DNA from: Burkholderiales bacterium
GTDB taxonomy: Bacteria > Pseudomonadota > Gammaproteobacteria > Burkholderiales > Burkholderiaceae_C
Reading direction: 5' to 3'
NCBI GenBank assembly: GCA_021732385.1
Contig: JAKFVA010000013.1
Span: 49,887-113,886 of the forward strand
Length of the DNA stretch: 64,000 nt
The notes under the pieces are model-generated. The model was not told where the DNA came from. It saw nothing but the letters and a program-made list of their open reading frames with translations, and searched no databases. Both the position numbers and the translations under genes were made by a program. Below are positions 15,436-22,011 of this stretch, piece after piece. How positions within the stretch are numbered: the first letter of the stretch is position 1; each line of letters starts with the position of its first letter.

Positions 15436-17946
15436 ATGACTCATCCCATTGCGCAAGCGCTGTCGCCTGCACAGCCCAACCAGCTGGCTGACACTGCACC
15501 CTCCCACTTGCTGCATGCCCTGAACCCCGAGCAACTCGCCGCCGTGACGCTGCCGCCTGAGCACGCGTTGATTTTGGCGGGCGCTGGTTCGGGCAAAACC
15601 CGGGTGCTCACCACCCGCATTGCCTGGCTGGTGCAAACCGGCCAGGTGTCACCGGCAGGCATCTTGGCGGTAACCTTTACCAACAAGGCCGCCAAAGAAA
15701 TGATGACGCGGTTGTCTGCCATGCTGCCTTTCAATGTGCGCGGCATGTGGATCGGCACCTTTCACGGCCTGTGCAATCGCCTTTTGCGGTTGCACTACAA
15801 GCTGGCCGGGCTGCCGCAGAGTTTTCAGATTCTGGACACGCAAGACCAACTCTCGGCCATCAAGCGGCTGTACAAGCAGTTCAATGTTGATGAAGAGCAG
15901 TACCCGCCCAAGCAAACGCAGTGGTTTATTGCCGGCTGCAAAGAAGACGGCCAGCGCCCCAAAGATGTGGTCAGCCACGATGCCGCAGGGCGCAAGAAAA
16001 CCGAGCTCTACCAGCTTTATGAAGACCAGTGCCAGCGCGAAGGCGTGGTGGACTTTGGCGAGCTGATGCTGCGCAGCTACGAGCTGCTGCAGGGCAACGA
16101 CGCGCTGCGCGCGCACTACCAGCGGCGCTTTGCGCACATTTTGATCGACGAGTTTCAGGACACCAACAAGCTGCAATACGCCTGGATCAAGCAGTTGGCG
16201 GGCCAGCCCGATGCGCTGCTGCCCGCGCTGACAAAAAGCTTGGTGGCCGTGGGCGACGACGACCAGAGCATCTACGCCTTTCGCGGCGCGCGCGTAGGCA
16301 ACATGGCGGATTTTGTGCGCGAATTCAATGTGCGCCACCAGATCAAGCTGGAAGAAAACTACCGCAGCCACAGCAACATCCTGAACTGCGCCAATGACTT
16401 GATCAGCCACAACACGCGCCGCCTGGGGAAAAACCTGCGCACCGCGCAAGGCCCGGGCGAACCGGTGCGGCTGTACCAGGCACCCAACGACTGGGACGAG
16501 GCGCGCTGGATGGTGGAAGAAATGCAGCAGCTCAGCCGCGACGGGTTTGAGCGGGTGCAAATTGCCGTGCTCTACCGCAGCAACGCGCAAAGCCGGGTGA
16601 TTGAAACCGCGCTGTTCAACGTGGGCATGCCCTACCGCGTGTATGGCGGATTGCGCTTTTTTGAGCGCGCCGAGGTCAAGCACGCGCTGGCGTATTTGCG
16701 CCTGCTGGAGAACCCGCACGATGACACCAGCTTCATGCGCGTGGTCAATTTCCCGCCGCGCGGCATTGGCGCGCGCAGTCTGGAGCAACTGCAAGACGTG
16801 GCGCGCGCATCCGGCTGCTCGCTGCACGACGGCGTGAGCGCTGTCAGTGGCAAGGCTGGCACCAATATTGGTGCGTTTGTCGCCAAGCTCGACGTCTGGC
16901 GCGAGCAGACGCAAGGCATGACGCTGCGCGACATCATTGAGCTGGTGCTCGACCACAGCGGTCTGGTTGAACACTACAAAGCTGACAAAGAGGGCGCAGA
17001 CCGGATTGAGAATTTGCAGGAGCTGGTCAACGCCGCCGAGAGTTTTGTGACGCAAGAAGGCTTTGGCCGCGATGCGGTGGCGCTGCCCACCGACGAGTTG
17101 GGTAGGGCGCTAACGCAGTCACCAGCGAGCCAGGGTTTGAACCCGAATTTGCCGGACGCAAGTGCGTCCATGGCCGCCGACAAGGCGGACTTGCCCTTCG
17201 CCCTGGGGGAAGGGTTGGGATGGGGGGGCAATGGCACGGGCGATTCGCCCGATCTCCAAAGCGGCGAAGTGATGTCTCCGTTAGCTTCATTTTTAACCCA
17301 CGCCGCTTTGGAGTCGGGCGACAACCAGGCCAAGACCGGGCAAGACGCCATTCAGCTCATGACGGTGCATTCGGCCAAGGGCCTGGAGTTTGACTGTGTG
17401 TTCATTACGGGGCTGGAAGAGGGCCTGTTTCCGCATGAAAACTCGCTCAGTGACCACGATGGCCTCGAAGAGGAGCGCCGCTTGATGTATGTGGCCATCA
17501 CCCGTGCGCGCCAGCGCTTGTATTTGAGCCATTCGCAAACCCGCATGCTGCATGGCCAGACGCGCTTTAATTTGCCCAGCCGTTTTATGGACGAGCTGCC
17601 GCAAGACGCACTGAAATGGCTAAGCGCCAAACAGCCCAGCACTGCGCCAAGCGCCGCTTGGGGCGGCTACGCTGGCCACAAAGCAGCAGGCAGCATGCCA
17701 AGCTATGCCGCCAGAGCCGGGTTTGACGCTGGCAGCGCCAGCTTCTCGCCCGCTTTGGCTCTGGCGCATGCCGCCGCCACGGGTCACGCGCTGCGGCTGG
17801 GCATGCAGGTGTTTCACAACAAGTTTGGCGAGGGCACTGTGCTCACGCTGGAAGGCAGTGGCGACGATGCCCGGGCACAAATTAACTTTGCCCGCCACGG
17901 CAGCAAATGGCTGGCGCTGAGTGTGGCCAAGCTAACACCGGTTTAA
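15436..17946 (+). CDS. uvrD: UvrD/PcrA-type DNA helicase with repeat-derived insertion
   Basis: The protein is a superfamily 1A 3'-5' helicase for nucleotide-excision and mismatch repair. Visible motifs: Walker A GAGSGKT (about 45-51), TFTNKAAKEM, motif II DEFQDTN, GDDDQSIYAFRGA (motif III), ENYRSH, and LMTVHSAKGLEFDCVF with YVAITRAR. The C-terminal Tudor-like domain (VFHNKFGEGTVL) is present. Length is 836 residues against about 720 in E. coli. Part of the excess is a 59-residue insertion (555-613) between QEGFGRDAVALPTDE and SPLASFLTHAALESG, a join that is continuous in homologues. The start at 15436 avoids overlap with the divergent gene. Confidence 0.95.
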   Translation: MTHPIAQALSPAQPNQLADTAPSHLLHALNPEQLAAVTLPPEHALILAGAGSGKTRVLTTRIAWLVQTGQVSPAGILAVTFTNKAAKEMMTRLSAMLPFNVRGMWIGTFHGLCNRLLRLHYKLAGLPQSFQILDTQDQLSAIKRLYKQFNVDEEQYPPKQTQWFIAGCKEDGQRPKDVVSHDAAGRKKTELYQLYEDQCQREGVVDFGELMLRSYELLQGNDALRAHYQRRFAHILIDEFQDTNKLQYAWIKQLAGQPDALLPALTKSLVAVGDDDQSIYAFRGARVGNMADFVREFNVRHQIKLEENYRSHSNILNCANDLISHNTRRLGKNLRTAQGPGEPVRLYQAPNDWDEARWMVEEMQQLSRDGFERVQIAVLYRSNAQSRVIETALFNVGMPYRVYGGLRFFERAEVKHALAYLRLLENPHDDTSFMRVVNFPPRGIGARSLEQLQDVARASGCSLHDGVSAVSGKAGTNIGAFVAKLDVWREQTQGMTLRDIIELVLDHSGLVEHYKADKEGADRIENLQELVNAAESFVTQEGFGRDAVALPTDELGRALTQSPASQGLNPNLPDASASMAADKADLPFALGEGLGWGGNGTGDSPDLQSGEVMSPLASFLTHAALESGDNQAKTGQDAIQLMTVHSAKGLEFDCVFITGLEEGLFPHENSLSDHDGLEEERRLMYVAITRARQRLYLSHSQTRMLHGQTRFNLPSRFMDELPQDALKWLSAKQPSTAPSAAWGGYAGHKAAGSMPSYAARAGFDAGSASFSPALALAHAAATGHALRLGMQVFHNKFGEGTVLTLEGSGDDARAQINFARHGSKWLALSVAKLTPV
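17098..17274. repeat. Repeat-derived 177-bp in-frame insertion inside uvrD
   Basis: This segment is crowded with hairpins: GGGTT-TG-AACCC near 17134, GACGCA-AG-TGCGTC at 17155-17168, CCGCC-N5-GGCGG at 17175-17189, and CCCTTC...GAAGGG near 17193-17213. The last is followed by a G-run, like the CCCTTC/GGGGAGAGGG intergenic repeats seen in many proteobacteria. Its right side (17245-17266) is a near-perfect inverted copy of 17301-17322, which is native uvrD sequence. The length is 59 codons, so the frame is kept. Confidence 0.8.
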
Positions 17947-17955
17947 GCGCCCGCT

Positions 17956-18675
17956 TCAGTAGCCTTGCGAGCCGTCGGCGCTGCCCTTGACGCCTGTAAT
18001 CTGCCAGGTGCAGCGCTGATTGACCAGGCGCGCCAAATATTCCTGTTCTTCGTCGGTGTGGTTAAACGCCTTGGCGGGTACCAGCAGGCGGCCGTCTTTG
18101 GTGGTGGCTTCGGTTTCAATCCAGTAAGCACGGTGGTATTGGGCAATGTTCAGCGTTTTCTCGCGGCCCACGTCCATGGCGACCTCGCCGTAGCAGTTGC
18201 AAAAATACGAGCGACCATTTTGGTCGGGAAAAATCTCGCTGTAGATGCCGGTGCCGCGGATACCGGCCGTCAGCGTGGGCGTGATGATCTGGCGGCTCAC
18301 GCCCTTGCCCCAGACCGCGCCCACCGCACCCGAGATCATGCGCAGCACGCTCACGGCGTTGATGCTGGCACCGCGCTCTACCGTAATGCGGCTGTTTTGG
18401 CGCACCTGGAACGAGGTGTTGCCAATGACAAAAATCAGCATCGAGCCCGGCCCGGTTTGCAGCGCATCGCCAGTTTGAATGGCCTGCTGGGGCAGCAGTT
18501 TGCTGCCATTGATCAGAATATCGCCTTGAAAATCCACCACATTGCTGCGGCGCTGGGCAAAGGCGGTATCAAAACCACCCAGTGCAGTCCAGGCAGCAGC
18601 GTTTTTCAGAAAGCTGCGCCTTTGGTACCAAAGGACTTCGTCTTCAGTGCGGCCCTGCAAAATGTGCTGTGTCAT
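17956..18675 (-). CDS. FecR-domain protein with twin-arginine-like signal
   Basis: The 239-residue protein has RRSFLKNAA near residue 19, a twin-arginine-like motif before a short hydrophobic stretch ending TAFAQ, so export by Tat is likely. Residues 50-150 (GDILINGSKL, GDALQTGPGSMLIFVIGNTSFQVRQNSRI) match the FecR domain, here without the sigma-factor or TonB-receptor partners that go with signalling FecR proteins. A CNCYGE motif around residue 165 could bind metal or form a disulfide. It overlaps the upstream membrane-protein gene by four bases, so the two are translationally coupled. Confidence 0.8.
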   Translation of the reverse strand: MTQHILQGRTEDEVLWYQRRSFLKNAAAWTALGGFDTAFAQRRSNVVDFQGDILINGSKLLPQQAIQTGDALQTGPGSMLIFVIGNTSFQVRQNSRITVERGASINAVSVLRMISGAVGAVWGKGVSRQIITPTLTAGIRGTGIYSEIFPDQNGRSYFCNCYGEVAMDVGREKTLNIAQYHRAYWIETEATTKDGRLLVPAKAFNHTDEEQEYLARLVNQRCTWQITGVKGSADGSQGY

Positions 18676-19463
18676 GGCGTACTTTCCAAAGTAGGGTTCT
18701 TGTCAAAAACAAAACAGTCGCGGTAGGTAAAAAACAGCGACATAAAAAACAGCGCCAGCACCGTCATGGCGGCTGGCACAACCGCCAGCGAGACCAGGCG
18801 GGGATTGCCGATTAACGCCGCAATGGCCGTAATTGCAATCAGGATGCCCACCAGCAACAGCAGCCAGACTACACCAAACAGCGCCAGAGCCCAAAAGTTT
18901 TTCAGGCAGGCCAGCAGGCTGTAAAACAGGCTTTGCACCGCACCCAGCCCTTGCCAGTGGGTGAGCGCTGGGGCATGCCAAAACAGCAGCGACAGCGGGA
19001 GGTACAGCAGCAAGCTGACCCAGCTGGCAAGCTGAAAGCCCGAATCGGCCAGCAGCTCGGGCGTGATCTCCCCGCCCAGCAAGTACAGGCGGGCAAACTG
19101 GCCGCCGTCAAACAAGGCAGTGATGCCCATGATGAGCAAAAAACCCAGGGCGTAAATGACCCCAAGCAAGGCCATCTGACGCCGCCGCGCCGGGCTAGAG
19201 CGCGCCGCTGTCAGCAGCACACTGGGCATGGGAAAGGTGTCTTGTTCAGCCAGCTGTGTGGCGGCCATCAACCCGAGCGTTGCAGCGGGCAGCAAACCAA
19301 GCGCCAGTGCAGCGCCGGCCACTGGTACCAGCGAAACTACCGCCAGCATGCCCAAAAAAAGAAAGAACAGGCCACCCAAGGCCAGGGGCTGCTTGAAAAA
19401 AGTCTTGATGCCCATGACCGCCCATCCAAACCCTGCGCTGGCAGGAACAACATTAAGTTTCAT
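18672..19463 (-). CDS. BPSS1780-family membrane protein
   Basis: The 263-residue integral membrane protein begins MKLNVVPASAGFGWAVMGIKTFFKQP, the standard opening of the Burkholderiales BPSS1780 family, and shows about six hydrophobic segments. No catalytic motif is visible and the family's role is not established. Its stop overlaps the start of the FecR-domain gene (TCAT at 18672-18675), which links the two. The 117 bp upstream, towards thrB, contain nothing I recognise. Confidence 0.75.
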   Translation of the reverse strand: MKLNVVPASAGFGWAVMGIKTFFKQPLALGGLFFLFLGMLAVVSLVPVAGAALALGLLPAATLGLMAATQLAEQDTFPMPSVLLTAARSSPARRRQMALLGVIYALGFLLIMGITALFDGGQFARLYLLGGEITPELLADSGFQLASWVSLLLYLPLSLLFWHAPALTHWQGLGAVQSLFYSLLACLKNFWALALFGVVWLLLLVGILIAITAIAALIGNPRLVSLAVVPAAMTVLALFFMSLFFTYRDCFVFDKNPTLESTP

Positions 19464-19580
19464 CGATAGTTTTACTACGTAATGGGTTCAGGACAGATGC
19501 GCAACAAATGAGCATGGTTGAGTTTCAGCACAGAAGATGCAAATGCGTGTGAAAGTTAACGCAGTTACAGGATGAGCGTA

Positions 19581-20591
19581 TCAAAGTACCAAAGCTTGCG
19601 CAGCTAAAGGCGGCTGTGCAAGGCTCTGCGCCAGCCGTTGGCGCAGCACGCGTTCAAAGTGCACTGGGTCGTGGGCTTGCAGCATGCTGGCCTGACGCGG
19701 CAGGTAAAAATCCCACAGCCGTGAAATCCAAAAACGCAATGCGGCAGCACGCAGCATGGCGGGTAGCAGGGTTTGCTCGGCGTCATGCAGCGGCCGCACG
19801 CTTTGGTAGGCAGCCAAAAAAGCCTGCGTGCGCTGCGGGCAAGGCGCTGCGCTGGCGGGCTGGAGGCACCAGTCGTTCAGGCACACCGCCACGTCAAACA
19901 ACCAATGGTCAAAGCCGGCAAAGTAAAAGTCAAAAAAGCCGCTGAGCCCTGGCTGGCCGTCGGTGGTGGTACCGTCAAACAGCACGTTGTCGCGGAACAA
20001 GTCGGCATGGATGATGCCGCGTGGCAGCGCGGCGTAGGCAGCGCCAGCGGCCACTGCGTTCTGGTGGGCCAACTCGCTTTGCAGCAAACTGGCCTGCTCT
20101 TCATTGAGATGCGGCATGACTAAAGGCGTGGTGGCGTTCCACCAGCCCAGGCCGCGCAAATGGGGCTGTTGCAGCGCAAAGTCTTGTCCCGCCAAGTGCA
20201 TGCGCGCCAGCATGCGGCCTACCACGGCGCAGTGGGCAGGGCTGGGTGCCAGCTCACTTTGGCCGCGCAAACGGTTGACCACGGCAGCCGGTTTGCCTTT
20301 CAGGCGGTGCATAAGCTGGCCATTGGCATCGGCGCTGGGATTGGGCACTGGGATTTCACGCTGCGCCAAGTGTTTCATCAGCTGGAGGTAAAACGGCAGC
20401 TGTTCAAAGCCCAGCCGTTCAAACAGCGTCAGCACATAGTGGTGTGTGGCACCAGCGCACAGCGTGCTGACAAAGTAGTTGGTGTTTTCAATGCCGCCCT
20501 GGCAGCCCGTGAGCGATTGCAGCTGGCCCAGACCCAGCTGCTGCAGCAATTGCGCGGCTTCTTGCGGTGCGACCTCGGTATAGACGGCCAT
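19581..20591 (-). CDS. thrB: Homoserine kinase (aminoglycoside-phosphotransferase fold, ThrB type II)
   Basis: The 336-residue protein is the APH-fold homoserine kinase used by pseudomonads and betaproteobacteria for threonine synthesis. The N-terminus MAVYTEV, the GIENTNYFV nucleotide loop (about 30-38), the catalytic HADLFRDNVLF (about 200) and the metal-binding FFDFYFAG are all present. It sits beside a DUF2782 gene and near polA, the arrangement also seen in Pseudomonas, which supports the call. It is the downstream member of a minus-strand pair, 16 bases after the DUF2782 stop. Confidence 0.95.
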   Translation of the reverse strand: MAVYTEVAPQEAAQLLQQLGLGQLQSLTGCQGGIENTNYFVSTLCAGATHHYVLTLFERLGFEQLPFYLQLMKHLAQREIPVPNPSADANGQLMHRLKGKPAAVVNRLRGQSELAPSPAHCAVVGRMLARMHLAGQDFALQQPHLRGLGWWNATTPLVMPHLNEEQASLLQSELAHQNAVAAGAAYAALPRGIIHADLFRDNVLFDGTTTDGQPGLSGFFDFYFAGFDHWLFDVAVCLNDWCLQPASAAPCPQRTQAFLAAYQSVRPLHDAEQTLLPAMLRAAALRFWISRLWDFYLPRQASMLQAHDPVHFERVLRQRLAQSLAQPPLAAQALVL

Positions 20592-20607
20592 GACTCAAAC
20601 CCGCGAT

Positions 20608-21021
20608 TCAAAAACCCAGCACATTCCAGACACGTTGCGCATGCGTGGGCGGCGCGCCATCGCGCCCGCGCGGGCGGCTGGTCACCTTGTCGTTGGGCAA
20701 AATCTCATAGGCGGGCACGTCAAATTTCGGCTGCACCACAATGCGCTCGACCACACCGCCGTAGCGCAGTTCGTCAACTCGGCTGCCACCATCTTCAATG
20801 CGAATGCGCTCAATGCGCTGGGTACCAGCGTCATAAAGGCCAGGACTGGTTAGGCCTTCCTCAGGCAGCTTGGATTGCTCTGATTTTGGTAGCTGCGCCT
20901 GCCTGTTTGGGTTGGTTTCCAAGGGCCTTTTGTCATTGGATTGGGCCTGCAGCTGGGTGCTGGCAGCCAGCAACATCAGGCCAAAGAAAAATGTACGCGC
21001 AGGCAAGGTGGGGTATGACAT
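20608..21021 (-). CDS. DUF2782 family secreted protein
   Basis: From the ATG at 21019-21021 the protein is 137 residues with a signal peptide ending LLAASTQLQAQ. The C-terminal half (RIRIEDGGSRVDELRYGG...VPAYEILPND) is the DUF2782 core. A longer open frame to 21093 exists, but the signal peptide placement favours the shorter one. Function is unknown. The gene is conserved between polA and thrB in pseudomonads and betaproteobacteria, as here, although two DUF4189 genes have been interposed. Confidence 0.75.
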   Translation of the reverse strand: MSYPTLPARTFFFGLMLLAASTQLQAQSNDKRPLETNPNRQAQLPKSEQSKLPEEGLTSPGLYDAGTQRIERIRIEDGGSRVDELRYGGVVERIVVQPKFDVPAYEILPNDKVTSRPRGRDGAPPTHAQRVWNVLGF

Positions 21022-21108
21022 CAACCCATTGTAGGTGGGCAGATAACAGGCTGCGCTGGCTGGCCGGTTTGCAGGTGGGCGCGCTGATCCCACCTGAAAA
21101 TCCGGGGC

Positions 21109-21462
21109 TTATTCGCACTCGGCGACAGCAATCTTGCAGGAGCCTGAGCCGCATTCATCCAGTGCCATTTTCCTGGCGGCTGCCAAGCTGGAGCCATAGC
21201 CAATACCAAAAACCTTGGCTGACGAGGCATACGCGCCGCACTTGTCAAAGCGCACCACGACCTTGCAACCCTTGTTACCCGATTTGCGGCATTCGGCCAG
21301 CGCCTCTTTGGCGGCAGCTTCGCGTGAATCAGCCCCCGTAACAATGCCATAACCGGCGCTGGTATCGCCTTCATCGTCGTCCACGGCGATGGCACCGGCG
21401 GCAAAAGCGCCTAGAGGCAAAACAAGGCTGACAAGCACGAGCAGGCGAGAGAGGCTTTTCAT
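21109..21462 (-). CDS. DUF4189-domain secreted protein, copy 1
   Basis: The 117-residue protein has a signal peptide ending PLGAFAAGA. The mature part holds GYGIVTGADSREAAAKEALAECRKSGNKGC and FGIGYGSSLAAARKMALDEC, the DUF4189 pattern of alternating Ala-rich helices and paired cysteines (about six in the mature protein). The start at 21462 is chosen because the signal peptide begins there. Function is unknown; DUF4189 proteins are small exported proteins. It is a tandem paralogue of the gene at 21560-21925. Confidence 0.8.
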   Translation of the reverse strand: MKSLSRLLVLVSLVLPLGAFAAGAIAVDDDEGDTSAGYGIVTGADSREAAAKEALAECRKSGNKGCKVVVRFDKCGAYASSAKVFGIGYGSSLAAARKMALDECGSGSCKIAVAECE

Positions 21463-21559
21463 GGGAAATTTCCTTACGGGTTGATAAAAATCAAGAGGCA
21501 AGATAAACAGCCTCTAGCCGGGGACTAAAACAAAAAAGTACAAAACAAATCAGGCGGGT

Positions 21560-21925
21560 TTATTCGCAATCGGACACATGGACTTTGCAGCGGTTGTGGC
21601 CGCATTCCTTCAGGGCCATACGCTCGGCCTTTTCCAGGGTTGAACCATAGCCAATACCAAAGTAATTTCGGGACGCTGCATAAGCGCCGCAGGTTTCAAA
21701 CCACACGACCACCTTGCAAGAGTCGTTTCCCGCTTTGCGGCACTCTTTAACGGCTTGCCTCTGTGCCTCCTGCTTGGATGACGCCCCGGTAGAAATGCCG
21801 TAACCTGGCTCGGAGTCGCCTTGTTGGTCGTCAACAGCAATTGCACCCACAGCGAAAGTGCTCAAAGGCAGGACTAAACTGGCTGCAACAATCCAACCAC
21901 GGGTTAGCTTTGGCGAAATGTTCAT
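21560..21925 (-). CDS. DUF4189-domain secreted protein, copy 2
   Basis: This 121-residue paralogue has a signal peptide ending PLSTFAVGA and the same mature layout (GYGISTGASSKQEAQRQAVKECRKAG, FGIGYGSTLEKAERMALKEC, C-terminal DCE). The cysteine positions match copy 1. It lies 97 bases upstream of copy 1 on the same strand and is divergent from polA, with an 86-bp gap. The pair looks like a local duplication followed by divergence of the surface residues. Confidence 0.8.
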   Translation of the reverse strand: MNISPKLTRGWIVAASLVLPLSTFAVGAIAVDDQQGDSEPGYGISTGASSKQEAQRQAVKECRKAGNDSCKVVVWFETCGAYAASRNYFGIGYGSTLEKAERMALKECGHNRCKVHVSDCE

Positions 21926-22011
21926 GTAAATGTTTCTTAAAGTAATAAATAAAGCTTAATCGTAAGCTGATTTTGTAAAGTTGTGCGCGTTTACCGGTAA
22001 ATTTATTCACT

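Noticed and set aside
15649..17055. 468-residue open frame on the minus strand across uvrD
   Set aside because: It is the antisense shadow of a well-supported helicase gene. High GC leaves long open frames opposite real genes, and its protein has no recognisable domain.
20160..21341. 393-residue plus-strand frame across thrB, DUF2782 and DUF4189 copy 1
   Set aside because: It overlaps three supported minus-strand genes and has no domain.
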